A DNA stretch of 64,000 nucleotides, from positions 1-64,000 of the forward strand of contig NZ_VTDM01000017.1 of the NCBI RefSeq assembly GCF_015627105.1. The letters are read 5' to 3'. This DNA is from Acinetobacter baretiae (GTDB lineage: Bacteria; Pseudomonadota; Gammaproteobacteria; Pseudomonadales; Moraxellaceae). The first letter of the stretch is position 1, and each line of letters starts with the position of its first letter. Positions 27,043-36,710 of this stretch are shown piece after piece. The notes under the pieces are model-generated. The model was not told the origin of the DNA. It ran no database searches and worked only from the letters and a program-made list of their open reading frames with translations. A program made the translations under genes and the position numbers.

Positions 27043-29136
27043 ATGAAAAAGACTATTTTATTGGTTTCTATATTGTCTTCATTTTCTGGGCTAGGTTATG
27101 CAGATGAGGTTGCGGCATTACCTTCTATTCGAAGTAAAGCCAATCAACAAACATTAAAGCAAGAAGTAACACAGGCTTCAACAGCAACGAAAGGCGCTTT
27201 ACAACTCAAAGACGTACCTCAGACTGTAAATGTTATTCCGCAAGAAATTTTAAGAGAGCAGGCAGTAACTTCAGTTCAAGGTGCATTACAAAATGTGCCG
27301 GGTGTGGGGTTTAGCACAGGGGATGGACAGCGAGATCAAGTCTCTATTCGAGGATTTAACTCAGTATATGATAGCTATATTGATGGTTTTCGTGATGACG
27401 CAATGTATTACAGAGATTTATCCAATACAGAGCGTATAGAAGTCGTTAAAGGCCCTGCATCTGTATTATATGGTCGTGGTTCTGCGGGTGGATTAATTAA
27501 CCGCATTACCAAAAAGCCAATGGCAGAACCTTTACGTGAAATCACGTTAATGGGAAGTACATTAGGCCAACGCCGTTCTCAATTTGATGTGAATCAGCCT
27601 CTTTCAGATCAGGTGAAAATGCGTCTGACAGGTGCAGTTGAAGATTCAGATGGATACAGAAATCAGGCTTTCTTAAAGCGTCAGGCCATTGCACCTTCTA
27701 TGAGTTGGGATATTTCGGACAAAACCAAATTATTGGTTCAAGCCGATTATTTGCATGATGATCGTTTGGCAGATCAAGGATTTCCGATGGATCCAACCAC
27801 CCATCGACCACTTGCTTTAGATCGAAAAGTTTTTTTAGGCCCTGCCAATGCAAAAGATAGTGCAGATACAGATACAGAAGTAAAAAGTGCAACAGTCACA
27901 TTAGATCATACCTTTGATAATGCATGGAAATATCATGGTGTGGTGCATGCCTATAAGTATTCTTTAGATCGTCAACTACCAAATTCATCATATAATGCGA
28001 AAAATCAAACCATTTCCATTACACCATCACGCCGTTTTCGTAATGAAAAAGGTGTAGCAACACAACAAGAATTATCTGGTCAATTTAAAACAGGCAGTAT
28101 TGAACATAATGTACTTGTTGGTTTAGAGCTTAACCATCAAAATAAAGATGATAAAATATTTGCTAGTCCTCCTGCATCTACCTTGCAGTTGAATAATATT
28201 GTTTTGCCGATATGGCAATCGATTTCAACAGTTACACCAACGACCAATAATAAAAACAACAGCACCAATAAAGCATTGTATATACAAGACATGCTGGCAT
28301 TAAATACGCAACTTAAAGTATTAATTGGGGCTCGTTACGATGATTTGGAACAAAAACGTTCAGCTTTAGCGGTGCAAAAAAATGTGATAACACCATACAA
28401 TCGTACCGATCATAAGTTTTCTCCACGTGTCGGGCTTGTGTATGAACCGATTGAACAATTGTCTTTATACGCCTCTTATAACCAGTCTTTTCAGCCATTA
28501 TCTGATGCTTTAACGGTATATCGTAATTTATCAGGATTACAACCAACAAAAACGCAAAGTTATGAAGTGGGTGCCAAGTGGGATGTTACGCCAGACTACA
28601 ATGTCTCGTTGTCTATATTTAACACCACACAAAACAATGTCTTACAGTCAGATCCTGCTGACAAAACAGGACAAACTGCACTGGTTGCAGGCGAACAACG
28701 CAGCCGTGGTGTAGAAGTAACTGCTGTTGGCCAATTAACTGATAAGCTGTCTATTTTGGCAGGTTATGCATATTTAGATGCAAAAATCACAAAATCTGTA
28801 TTGGCAAGTGTTCCTGTGGGATCATTGGCTGCGCTTACACCTAAAAACTCTGCAAATGTATGGGCAAAATATCAGTTCAATGATCATTGGTATGCAGCCG
28901 TGGGTGGTCGAGCACAAACCAGTCAATATGCTGCATCTACCAATGTGTTGAAATTACCAGGATATGCAGTGATGAATGCTGCGGTAGGGTATAACCATGA
29001 GCGTTATGATGTTGGATTGAATGTAAACAATATTTTTGACCGTCATTATTTTGTTTCTGCGCATGGGTTGTCTGACCAAGGTGCATTGATTGGTAACCCT
29101 GTAAATGCACAATTAACTTTGCGTTACCGTTTCTAA
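27043..29136 (+). CDS. TonB-dependent siderophore receptor (Fiu/PiuA-like)
   Basis: 697 residues from the ATG at 27043, which begins a signal peptide (MKKTILLVSILSSFSGLGYA); the in-frame ATG at 26989 would add 18 residues in front of it. The plug domain shows LKDVPQTVNVIPQEIL, QVSIRGFNSVYDSYIDGFRD and ERIEVVKGPASVLYGRGSAGG, followed by a 22-strand barrel ending in aromatic Phe (LTLRYRF). The plug pattern is that of catecholate receptors such as Fiu/PiuA, though hydroxamate use cannot be excluded. Energised by TonB-ExbBD. Fur box upstream, terminator downstream, so a single iron-regulated unit. Confidence 0.93.
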   Translation: MKKTILLVSILSSFSGLGYADEVAALPSIRSKANQQTLKQEVTQASTATKGALQLKDVPQTVNVIPQEILREQAVTSVQGALQNVPGVGFSTGDGQRDQVSIRGFNSVYDSYIDGFRDDAMYYRDLSNTERIEVVKGPASVLYGRGSAGGLINRITKKPMAEPLREITLMGSTLGQRRSQFDVNQPLSDQVKMRLTGAVEDSDGYRNQAFLKRQAIAPSMSWDISDKTKLLVQADYLHDDRLADQGFPMDPTTHRPLALDRKVFLGPANAKDSADTDTEVKSATVTLDHTFDNAWKYHGVVHAYKYSLDRQLPNSSYNAKNQTISITPSRRFRNEKGVATQQELSGQFKTGSIEHNVLVGLELNHQNKDDKIFASPPASTLQLNNIVLPIWQSISTVTPTTNNKNNSTNKALYIQDMLALNTQLKVLIGARYDDLEQKRSALAVQKNVITPYNRTDHKFSPRVGLVYEPIEQLSLYASYNQSFQPLSDALTVYRNLSGLQPTKTQSYEVGAKWDVTPDYNVSLSIFNTTQNNVLQSDPADKTGQTALVAGEQRSRGVEVTAVGQLTDKLSILAGYAYLDAKITKSVLASVPVGSLAALTPKNSANVWAKYQFNDHWYAAVGGRAQTSQYAASTNVLKLPGYAVMNAAVGYNHERYDVGLNVNNIFDRHYFVSAHGLSDQGALIGNPVNAQLTLRYRF

Positions 29137-29155
29137 GACTATCGTTAATGTGTTG

Positions 29156-29196
29156 AGCAGGTTAAAGCGAGTTTACTTTAACCTGCTTATTCTTGG
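29156..29196 (+). terminator. Intrinsic terminator after the TonB-dependent receptor
   Basis: AGCAGGTTAAAG (29156-29167) and CTTTAACCTGCT (29176-29187) form a perfect 12-bp stem with an 8-nt loop, followed by TATTCTT. Confidence 0.8.
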
Positions 29197-29273
29197 TTTT
29201 TACAACATGCGTGAATGTATATTACTTAGTGTGTTAAGCGCATTTATTTTGGATCAGTGTATGTTTGCATAGA

Positions 29274-30014
29274 TTAATGGGTAGGGAAGCGTTTTTTTAA
29301 AAGTTCAGCCAATGTATCAAGACTTTTTTGTTCAGCCACAGCATTATATGCGACATCTACCCCTGTTTTTGCATGTCTTTCATCTGATTTAGGGTTAGTA
29401 AACCCGTGTTTTGCATCTTCTAATCTTAAAATTTGATATGCAACATCGGCATGTTGTAATTCTTGTTCAATGCGGTCGACATCTTCTAGTGAAATCATAC
29501 TGTCATCGATACCATGACAAATCAAAACATCACCTTTGATCATACCTAATTTTGCAGGACGATCTGTTTTAAGTGTCCCGTGAAAAGAAGCAATCACTTC
29601 AAGTGGTGCACCGCTACGTGCAAGTTCTAATGCAATTTTTCCACCAAAGCAAAACCCGATGGTAGCAAGTTTTTTAGGGTCAACTTCAGGTTGTGCCGCT
29701 AACATGGCTAAACCAGCTTGTGCACGATCAAGTAAGGTATTGGGTTTTTCAAAAACTTCACTCATATATGCGCTGGCTTCTGTGGCCACTTCAGTACATG
29801 CCTTGTTGCCGTACATGTCTATTGCAAATGTTGCATAGCCTTGAGCTGCAAATTGCATTGCACGTTCGACCATATATTCATCGCGACCCCACCACTCGGG
29901 CCCAAGAATAAGACCGGGCAAGGCGTGTTGTACTTCTGGCGCAGCAAAAAAACCAATCAAGGTTTTACCATCATGTGCTGTATATTCGATTTCACGGGTA
30001 ATAATATTGTGCAT
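29274..30014 (-). CDS. Dienelactone hydrolase family protein
   Basis: 246 residues from 30014, where GGCAGG precedes the ATG; an in-frame start at 30032 has none. Alpha/beta hydrolase with the family triad: nucleophile Cys in GFCFGGKIALE, Asp in CHGIDDSMIS, His in DAKHGFTNP. Cytoplasmic, no signal peptide. No catechol-pathway genes adjoin, so it is likely a general carboxymethylenebutenolidase-like hydrolase of unknown substrate. Confidence 0.9.
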   Translation of the reverse strand: MHNIITREIEYTAHDGKTLIGFFAAPEVQHALPGLILGPEWWGRDEYMVERAMQFAAQGYATFAIDMYGNKACTEVATEASAYMSEVFEKPNTLLDRAQAGLAMLAAQPEVDPKKLATIGFCFGGKIALELARSGAPLEVIASFHGTLKTDRPAKLGMIKGDVLICHGIDDSMISLEDVDRIEQELQHADVAYQILRLEDAKHGFTNPKSDERHAKTGVDVAYNAVAEQKSLDTLAELLKKRFPTH

Positions 30015-30220
30015 GTGCCTGCCTATCAACATATGAATGAAAAGATCTGTGACTTAATCAAAGATGCGTTTTATTTCATCATAATGGAAAAAATCTTTAT
30101 GCATTGTGAGTAATTTTTTGATGATGTAAAGAATTGTAATGGTGATGCTGTGGTCGATGCTATCAATTTATGTGTTCAGCCATGTTACACTACAAGTGTT
30201 GTGTTTATATCGGGTTCAGC

Positions 30221-30670
30221 ATGTCTTTACGCCCTCAATTTTGGCAAAAATACCCCCTTGATGCATTAAGTACACAAGAGTGGGAAGCACTGTGCGATGG
30301 TTGCGGTCTGTGCTGTTTAATTAAATTAGAAGATGATGATACGCAAGATGTGGCATACACTAAGGTGGCATGCCATTTATTAGATTGTTCTACAGGGCAC
30401 TGTTCTGACTATGTTCATCGAAAAAAATTCGTACCTGACTGTATTCAATTAGATTTAAAAACCATTGATCAAATTGCCTATTGGCTACCTTCAACTTGTG
30501 CATATCGACGTCGATATGAGGGTAAGAAACTACCCTCGTGGCATTATTTAAATACAGGCTCTCGACAAAGTGTGATCACTGCTAAAAAATCTGTGGCAGG
30601 TCGTTGTATTTCTGAACATGATGTTCCTGAAGATGACATTGACCAATATATTGTTCGATGGGTACGTTAA
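30221..30670 (+). CDS. ycgN: YcgN-family cysteine-cluster protein
   Basis: 149 residues from the ATG at 30221 (S-L-R-P-Q-F-W-Q-K-Y), the usual family start. Conserved Cys clusters: EALCDGCGLCCL, ACHLLDCSTGHCSDY and VPDCIQL, plus LPSTCAYRRRYEGK. This UPF0260/YkgJ-like family has a predicted metal or Fe-S site; no biochemical function is established. Its 3' end is 8 bp from the convergent metal transporter gene. Confidence 0.92.
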   Translation: MSLRPQFWQKYPLDALSTQEWEALCDGCGLCCLIKLEDDDTQDVAYTKVACHLLDCSTGHCSDYVHRKKFVPDCIQLDLKTIDQIAYWLPSTCAYRRRYEGKKLPSWHYLNTGSRQSVITAKKSVAGRCISEHDVPEDDIDQYIVRWVR

Positions 30671-30678
30671 TTTTAAGA

Positions 30679-31311
30679 TTAATGTACAGGTGTGTAACGG
30701 CTTTTTTGACGTTCGGCACGGGCTTGTTTGATTACTTGTAAACCACCTGAGAAACCGAGAATCGCCATAATAAAGGCCACCAATAAATCAGGGAACATGC
30801 TTTGCGTACCAAAGACACCAAGAGCGGCCAATAATACAGCCACGTTACCAATGGCATCGTTACGGCTACACAACCACACCGAGCGCATATTTGAATCGCC
30901 ATCTCTAAAGGTATAAAGCACAAAAGCACTAATGATATTGGCAAGTAAGGCCAATACACCAATAACACCCATAGTCATGGCTTCAGGGGGTTGACCAATG
31001 CTATACGACCACACAACCTTTCCAACAACAAGGCCTGCAAATAAAACCATCATGCCGCCTTTGAGCAATGCTGCATTGGCTCGCCAATACAAACTCATGC
31101 CTAAAGCAATTAAAGAAATAATATAGTTAAATGAGTCACCAGCAAAATCGAGCGAATCTGCCCAAAGTGATGCTGAACCCGATTGCATACCGCCAACCAC
31201 TTCAATTAAAAACAAAGAGAGATTGAGCACCAATGCAATCCAAAGCGCATTGCGAAATTTTTTAGAATGCGTTTTTGTTGGTGCTTCGTGATGACAATGA
31301 CAACCAGCCAT
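30679..31311 (-). CDS. Short CDF-type cation transporter lacking the C-terminal domain
   Basis: 210 residues with six predicted membrane spans and almost nothing after the last one, whereas typical CDF exporters have a further cytoplasmic metallochaperone-like domain. The N terminus is metal-binding in character (MAGCHCHHEAPTKTH). Transmembrane sites: ADSLDFAGDSFNY and CSRNDAIGNVAV. GAGGAG lies 8 bases before the start. Divergent from a CadR/PbrR-like regulator across a promoter with the 19-bp spacer typical of MerR control, so it likely exports Cd, Pb or Zn when induced. Confidence 0.88.
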   Translation of the reverse strand: MAGCHCHHEAPTKTHSKKFRNALWIALVLNLSLFLIEVVGGMQSGSASLWADSLDFAGDSFNYIISLIALGMSLYWRANAALLKGGMMVLFAGLVVGKVVWSYSIGQPPEAMTMGVIGVLALLANIISAFVLYTFRDGDSNMRSVWLCSRNDAIGNVAVLLAALGVFGTQSMFPDLLVAFIMAILGFSGGLQVIKQARAERQKSRYTPVH

Positions 31312-31341
31312 TTGAAAATCTCCTCTAACAGATTTAAACTG

Positions 31342-31372
31342 ATTAAAAAGCTTGGTGTAGCTCTAAGGTCAA
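31342..31372 (-). promoter_or_regulatory. MerR-type promoter for the short CDF transporter
   Basis: On the minus strand TTGACC (complement of 31367-31372), a 19-bp spacer, then TTTAAT (complement of 31342-31347). The over-long spacer is the hallmark of promoters activated by MerR-family regulators that twist DNA. The regulator gene starts 11 bp away on the plus strand. Confidence 0.7.
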
Positions 31373-31382
31373 GGAGAATTTT

Positions 31383-31829
31383 ATGCAATTTACAATTGGT
31401 GAATTGGCGAAAAAAGCCAAACTCAGTGCAGATACCATTCGGTTTTATGAAAAAAAGCAATTGATTCGTCCACCACTACGTGCGGACAACAATTATCGGT
31501 ACTATGATCAAGACAGCTTAACGCGCCTTGTTTTTATTCGTCACTGCCGTGAATTAGGAATGTCTTTGAAAGAAATTCAAGCATTGCATGAACAATTACA
31601 AGAACCTGAACAAAATTGTGTGCATGTGAATGAAGTGATTCGTGACCATTTACATCATGTCACTGAAAAAATTAATCAACTAGAGCAATTTAAAGTGCAA
31701 CTTGAACAACTAGAAAAGTCATGCCAAGCCAATGCATCTGTCAAAGATTGTGAAATTATACAAGCTTTACAGCGACCTGATGATCGTGATGATCCTTTAA
31801 CGTTAAGTCGCTTAGATTTACACGCATAA
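31383..31829 (+). CDS. cadR: MerR-family Cd(II)/Pb(II)-responsive regulator (CadR/PbrR-like)
   Basis: 148 residues. N-terminal winged helix FTIGELAKKAKLSADTIRFYEKKQLIRPP, then a dimerisation helix. Metal-ligand candidates Cys79, Cys114 and Cys123 match the three-cysteine arrangement of CadR/PbrR and differ from ZntR and CueR. AAGGAG lies 6 bases before the ATG. Divergent from the CDF transporter, which it should activate. The cation specificity is inferred from the cysteines only. Confidence 0.88.
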   Translation: MQFTIGELAKKAKLSADTIRFYEKKQLIRPPLRADNNYRYYDQDSLTRLVFIRHCRELGMSLKEIQALHEQLQEPEQNCVHVNEVIRDHLHHVTEKINQLEQFKVQLEQLEKSCQANASVKDCEIIQALQRPDDRDDPLTLSRLDLHA

Positions 31830-31875
31830 CATATACCACATGTTGGTCTAACCACAGTCAAAGATAGATTTACTT

Positions 31876-33150
31876 ATGAACGATAGTTGTAATATTCCAC
31901 TGCCAGAACGTTTACGTCCCCGTGATTTATCTGAAATTTTAGGGCAGGGGCATTTATTAAATGCAGATGCACCGTTTCGTCAAATGATTGATCAGGGGCA
32001 TTTACCTTCTATTATTTTTTGGGGGCCACCGGGCGTTGGGAAAACCACATTAGCATCTTTGCTTGCGCAAGCCGTAGATCGTCCATTTTTGAGCTTATCT
32101 GCATTAAATACTGGCGTGAAAGAATTAAGAGAAATTATTGCAGAAAGTGGTGATCTACTCACGCCTGTGGTATTTATTGACGAAATTCATCGATTTAATA
32201 AATCACAACAAGATGCGTTATTAGGCGCGGTTGAAAAAGGAAAAATTACCTTAGTGGGAGCAACCACAGAAAATCCCTCTTTTGAAGTCAATAGTGCTTT
32301 ATTATCTCGTTGTCAGGTCTATACGTTAAATGCTTTAGATCATGAAGCGATTCAACAATTGCTTGATCAAGCATTAAGCCGTGATTCTATTTTGCAAAAT
32401 CGCCACGTATATATTGATGAATATGAAGCACTCATTCAATTTTCAGGCGGAGATGCTAGAAAGGCATTGAATTTGCTTGATTTAGTGGTTAATACTTTTG
32501 ATGTAGAGCAAGATGAACATCATATTAATAATGCCATCGTGGTCAAAATTGCTCAACAAACCACTGCTCGTTATGACAAGACCGGTGAACAGCATTACGA
32601 TTTAGCATCGGCACTGATTAAATCTATTCGTGGAAGTGACCCCGATGCTGCTTTGTATTGGCTTGCCCGTATGCTCAAAGGGGGAGAAGATCCTGTTTTT
32701 ATTGCTCGTCGTTTGCTGATTTCAGCGTCAGAAGATATTGGAAATTCAAATCCAAATGCTTTGTTGCTTGCTGGAGAAAGTATGCGGGCTGTACAGGCGA
32801 TTGGTATGCCTGAAGCACGTATTGTTTTAGGGCAATGCGTGGTGTACTTGGCAACCAGTGCCAAAAGCAATAGTACGTATTTGGCGATTAATAAAGCCAT
32901 GGCATTGGCCGAAAAGACCGCAGATGTTGCTGTTCCTCTGCATTTACGCAATGCACCTACAGGTTTAATGAAAGCACAGGGTTACGGAGAAGATTATTTA
33001 TACCCACATGATTATCCAGAACATTTTGTGAAACAAAATTATCTACCGCCTGAATTAATGGGCACGAAATTGTATGAGTCGGCACGAAATAAGCGTGAAG
33101 TTGAAGGTGAAAAGCTACAACAACGCCGTTGGCAAGACACTCAATCGTGA
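31876..33150 (+). CDS. rarA: Replication-associated recombination protein A (RarA/MgsA)
   Basis: 424 residues. AAA+ ATPase of the clamp-loader clade that acts at stalled forks and interacts with SSB. Seen: LAERLRP-type start (LPERLRPRDLSEILGQGHLL), Walker A GPPGVGKT at 50-57, Walker B VVFIDEIHRFNKSQQDALL, sensor GATTENPSFEVNSALLSR, and the C-terminal tetramerisation region with DYPEHFVKQNYLPPEL. Its last 10 bp overlap the 3' end of the convergent esterase gene. Confidence 0.96.
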   Translation: MNDSCNIPLPERLRPRDLSEILGQGHLLNADAPFRQMIDQGHLPSIIFWGPPGVGKTTLASLLAQAVDRPFLSLSALNTGVKELREIIAESGDLLTPVVFIDEIHRFNKSQQDALLGAVEKGKITLVGATTENPSFEVNSALLSRCQVYTLNALDHEAIQQLLDQALSRDSILQNRHVYIDEYEALIQFSGGDARKALNLLDLVVNTFDVEQDEHHINNAIVVKIAQQTTARYDKTGEQHYDLASALIKSIRGSDPDAALYWLARMLKGGEDPVFIARRLLISASEDIGNSNPNALLLAGESMRAVQAIGMPEARIVLGQCVVYLATSAKSNSTYLAINKAMALAEKTADVAVPLHLRNAPTGLMKAQGYGEDYLYPHDYPEHFVKQNYLPPELMGTKLYESARNKREVEGEKLQQRRWQDTQS

Positions 33151-34013
33151 TGCTGTTGCCATTGTAAAAATAAGTTTGGCCATTGCTGGGTTTGCGTATT
33201 ATTTCCTAAGCCCCAACCATGCCCACCATGGTCAAATAAAATAAGTTGATTGCTGATATGTTGCTGTATTAATGCTTGATGTAGTAATTGGCTATTGGCC
33301 ACAGGTGAAATAGCATCATCACGAGCATGTGCAATAAACATTGGGGGGGTATCCGAGCGAACATTTTGATTGACACTATATTGGCGTAATAAAGCATCAC
33401 TACTGTGTTCATTAAACAATACATGATATGCATGGGTGTGGTTTAACGGTGCTTGCATACTGACGATGGGATAGAGCAGTACTGCAAAATCAGGTCGAGC
33501 AGACAATGTATCTATATGATCGACTGCAAAATAAAAGGGCGTTGTCCACTGTGTGGCTAACATTCCTGCAACATGCCCACCGGCAGAAAAACCCATCACA
33601 CCTACCTGTTTGTATTTGGATGTTGCTTTAATGAGTCGTAATGCACGCTGTGCATCTGCAAAAGGGAAATCACGTGTTTGGCTTTGTTGTTGAAGGTGAG
33701 GTAAACGATAGAGTAATTCAAATACAGTAAAACCGTGTTGTTGTAGCCATTGTGCTGTGGGGGTACCTTCTTTATTGAGTACTTCATGGGCGTAACCACC
33801 ACCACTGAGAACTAAAATCGCAGTATGATTAGATTGTTCAGGAAAATACACCGCCATAAATGGTGTTGCCACGGTATGTACGTTGTTTTTTAATTGATGT
33901 TTTGGGTGATGCGGTGGTTCATCGTTTGGCCAAAGCGAAATAATGTCAATAGGTGTTGCTTGTGTAACTGTGCTGAAAAAAAATGCAAAAGCGAAAGTGT
34001 AATAGCTTTTCAT
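33141..34013 (-). CDS. Secreted alpha/beta hydrolase (acetylesterase-like)
   Basis: 290 residues. Signal peptide MKSYYTFAFAFFFSTVTQA. Esterase/BD-FAE-like hydrolase: oxyanion region LSGGGYAHEV, nucleophile in GVMGFSAGGHVAGML, Asp in IAHARDDAIS, His in DHGGHGWGLG. Periplasmic or secreted; substrate unknown, probably an acetylated sugar or small ester. Convergent overlap of 10 bp with rarA. Confidence 0.87.
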   Translation of the reverse strand: MKSYYTFAFAFFFSTVTQATPIDIISLWPNDEPPHHPKHQLKNNVHTVATPFMAVYFPEQSNHTAILVLSGGGYAHEVLNKEGTPTAQWLQQHGFTVFELLYRLPHLQQQSQTRDFPFADAQRALRLIKATSKYKQVGVMGFSAGGHVAGMLATQWTTPFYFAVDHIDTLSARPDFAVLLYPIVSMQAPLNHTHAYHVLFNEHSSDALLRQYSVNQNVRSDTPPMFIAHARDDAISPVANSQLLHQALIQQHISNQLILFDHGGHGWGLGNNTQTQQWPNLFLQWQQHHD

Positions 34014-34060
34014 ATAGATGCTCTGTTTTAAACAGAATATGAGGCACTGAGCTTACATTA

Positions 34061-34087
34061 AAAAACCGAGCTAGAAAGCTCGGTTTT
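34061..34087 (-). terminator. Intrinsic terminator after purC
   Basis: AAAACCGAGCT (34062-34072), loop AGAA, AGCTCGGTTTT (34077-34087). Read on the minus strand it continues into further T residues. It closes the dapA-bamC-purC unit. Confidence 0.9.
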
Positions 34088-34103
34088 GTAAAGCAGATTC
34101 AAT

Positions 34104-34823
34104 TTAGATGCTATCTAGATTAATGCCTAGACGTGTTGCAACTTCTTCGTATGCTTCAACAACATCGCCTAACCCTTGACGGAAGCGATCTTTGTCTAAT
34201 TTCTTTTTCGTTTCTTTGTCCCATAAACGACAGCCATCTGGTGAAAACTCATCACCCAGTACAATGCGGTCGTGGAAAACACCAAACTCTAGTTTAAAGT
34301 CAACCAAGAGCATACCGCCTTGCTCAAACAAATCTGTCAGGACTTGATTTACTTGGTATGTTAATACTTTCATTTGTTCAAGTTGTTCTGCCGTTGCCCA
34401 GCCCAATGCAATGGATTGAGATTCGTTCACCATTGGATCGCCTAAGGCATCATCTTTGAAGAACAGCTCAAATGTTGGTGGAGTAAGTACTTTTCCTTCT
34501 TCTACACCTAAGCGACGACAAAGTGAACCTGCAGCGTAGTTACGAATAACACACTCTACAGGAATCATGTCTAAACGCTTTACTAGAACTTCGCTTGGAT
34601 TAATCAATTTTTCAAAATGCGTTTCAATGCCTGCTTCAGCAAGTTTTTCCATGATAAACGCATTAAATAGATTATTTACCTTGCCCTTACGGTCGAGTTG
34701 TGCAATTTTTTCGCCATTGAATGCCGAAGCATCATCACGAAATACTAAAATTAAAAGGTCTGGGTTATCTGTGGTGTAGACAGATTTGGCTTTACCGGTA
34801 TAGAGCAGGGTGTTTTTTAACAT
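34104..34823 (-). CDS. purC: Phosphoribosylaminoimidazole-succinocarboxamide synthase
   Basis: 239 residues. It joins CAIR and aspartate in purine synthesis (SAICAR synthetase). Seen: [17 protein letters not shown] at the N terminus, [33 protein letters not shown] and [12 protein letters not shown], all family signatures. Last gene of dapA-bamC-purC, the same order as in E. coli. Confidence 0.98.
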   Translation of the reverse strand: MLKNTLLYTGKAKSVYTTDNPDLLILVFRDDASAFNGEKIAQLDRKGKVNNLFNAFIMEKLAEAGIETHFEKLINPSEVLVKRLDMIPVECVIRNYAAGSLCRRLGVEEGKVLTPPTFELFFKDDALGDPMVNESQSIALGWATAEQLEQMKVLTYQVNQVLTDLFEQGGMLLVDFKLEFGVFHDRIVLGDEFSPDGCRLWDKETKKKLDKDRFRQGLGDVVEAYEEVATRLGINLDSI

Positions 34824-34859
34824 GGGGCTAACCTGTTTTTAAAAATAAGTCCTAGTGTA

Positions 34860-35480
34860 CTAGGCTGGCCAATTCTGTGCGATTTGACCTAAAAGTTCTT
34901 CCGCTTGAGTCTGATCGGCAAAACTATTATCAGGGTTAAACAACACCAATGTATTTTCTTTGCCAATTGCAGAGAGTTTTAACAGGTATGTTTTTTGGTT
35001 GACCTGAATGGTTGCTTCGTAGCGTGTTGGGTTTTGCCCTGTAACGCTATAATTTAGACTGCTAAGCGTTGCCAATGTGTACTGCCAAATGGTATCAGAT
35101 TTGCCACTAACTTTCAGTAGTGGATTGCGTTTTGCATCAAATAAAACTGTCGGGCGAAGGTACTGATTTTGCGCTTTTTTAGCCAATGAACGGTTTTGTA
35201 CCTGTTCTAGTGGGCGAGGCATTGCAAAGCGATTACCTTTTTGATTTTCAAAATCAGGTGCTTTTTCAAGTGCCACAGGGTTAATAATAGGCGCAGGATA
35301 CAGTGGTGTTACTGCACGCGCATCTATACCTTGTGGGTATTTTAAAGGTTCAATTGTGTCAGCTTTTTTGTAATCTAATGAGCCATTATTGACTGCAAGT
35401 TTGGTACTTAGGGTGCTACACCCTGTTATGCCCAGCGTAGAAAGTAATGCTATGCTAATGCCTACACGTAATTGCATCAT
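34860..35480 (-). CDS. bamC: Outer-membrane lipoprotein BamC-like
   Basis: 206 residues with lipobox LGITGC. The sequence is divergent and shorter than E. coli BamC, but position between dapA and purC is the conserved location of bamC (nlpB). The N-terminal disordered LKYPQGIDARAVTPLYPAP segment resembles the BamC lasso that binds BamD, and one helix-grip-like domain follows (about 115-205) where E. coli has two. AAAGG lies upstream of the tandem ATG start. Role: accessory lipoprotein of the beta-barrel assembly machine. Confidence 0.82.
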   Translation of the reverse strand: MMQLRVGISIALLSTLGITGCSTLSTKLAVNNGSLDYKKADTIEPLKYPQGIDARAVTPLYPAPIINPVALEKAPDFENQKGNRFAMPRPLEQVQNRSLAKKAQNQYLRPTVLFDAKRNPLLKVSGKSDTIWQYTLATLSSLNYSVTGQNPTRYEATIQVNQKTYLLKLSAIGKENTLVLFNPDNSFADQTQAEELLGQIAQNWPA

Positions 35481-35491
35481 AAAAAGTACCT

Positions 35492-36385
35492 TTAAATAAG
35501 TTTTGCAGACTTGAGTGCATCGCGTACATCTGCATGATATTGTTCTGCCAATGGCGTGAGTGGTAAGCGAATACCACTACAAATCATTCCCATTTCACAA
35601 AGTGCCCATTTGACAGGAATTGGGTTAGATTCGCAAAATAAAATATTGTTTAGATTTGCAATGTTCTGTGCTAGCTTTCTAGTGTTTTCAGCATCGCCTG
35701 CAAGTGCATATTGGCAAATTTTGCTCACAGTGTTTGGAGCAATATTGGCCGTCACCGAAATATTGCCTTGACCACCGACCAACATGAGTTCAGCTGCTGT
35801 ATCGTCATCCCCTGAGTAAACGGCAATTTTTCCTTGAAGGCTTTCAATCAGCGCTTGACCACGAGGTACATCTCCTGTGGCATCTTTAATTCCAATAATA
35901 TTTTCAATGTCTGCTAAGCGTAATACCGTCTCATTACTCAAATCTGCAACAGTGCGCCCGGGTACATTGTATAAAATAACAGGAATATTGGCAGATGCTG
36001 CGATGGCTTTGAAATGTTGATATAAACCTTCTTGCGTTGGTTTATTATAATAAGGAACGACAGAAAGTACTGCATCTGCACCAAAAGAATGGGCTTCTTG
36101 AGTGAGCTTAATGGCTTCGTGGGTAGAGTTTGCCCCTGTACCTGCAATAATGGGAATGCGTTTATTGGCAATACGGATCACTTCTTGAATCACTTTTGCA
36201 TGTTCTTGCATCGTGAGTGTTGATGATTCGCCCGAGGTGCCTACAGCCACGATGGCATTTGTCCCTTCTTGGATATGCCACTCAACGAGCTTCTCTAGGC
36301 CTTTCCAATCTACGTTACCATCTTCAAGCATAGGGGTGACGAGTGCGACGATTGAGCCTTGAATGTTCTGAGCTAGCTGAGTCAT
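35492..36385 (-). CDS. dapA: 4-hydroxy-tetrahydrodipicolinate synthase
   Basis: 297 residues. It condenses pyruvate with aspartate semialdehyde, the first committed step to diaminopimelate and lysine. Seen: GTSGESSTL near residue 50, PYYNKPTQEGLYQHF, catalytic Tyr139 in VILYNVPGRT and Schiff-base Lys167 in IIGIKDATGD. 12 bp upstream of bamC in one operon. Confidence 0.98.
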   Translation of the reverse strand: MTQLAQNIQGSIVALVTPMLEDGNVDWKGLEKLVEWHIQEGTNAIVAVGTSGESSTLTMQEHAKVIQEVIRIANKRIPIIAGTGANSTHEAIKLTQEAHSFGADAVLSVVPYYNKPTQEGLYQHFKAIAASANIPVILYNVPGRTVADLSNETVLRLADIENIIGIKDATGDVPRGQALIESLQGKIAVYSGDDDTAAELMLVGGQGNISVTANIAPNTVSKICQYALAGDAENTRKLAQNIANLNNILFCESNPIPVKWALCEMGMICSGIRLPLTPLAEQYHADVRDALKSAKLI

Positions 36386-36710
36386 TTTGAAAAAATATCC
36401 TGTTGGGCCATACCTATTTTATTTGAATCAATAAAGCAGATGGTTCATATTTAGAATTTAAAAAAACCGTTAATTCGGTGTGAATCATGATATGTTGCTG
36501 TATCTGTATTATGGTAGCGTAAATTGTTGCTTATGGCATAATTTAAGACACATCTAATCAACTTTATAGACATTTTTTGCTATTTTTTCAACCATATTTA
36601 CGATGATTGTGAGATACAGTATCGTGAATGTAGGGCTTTTTCAAAAAACAGTGACTTGATTGGCTTAAAATAGGCATTTTGAAAAAACAAGTCTCGATGG
36701 AGTCATATTT
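36386..36710. other. 325-bp divergent intergenic region (dapA/pncA)
   Basis: Holds the promoters of dapA (minus) and pncA (plus). I see no operator or RNA motif I can name. Confidence 0.5.
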
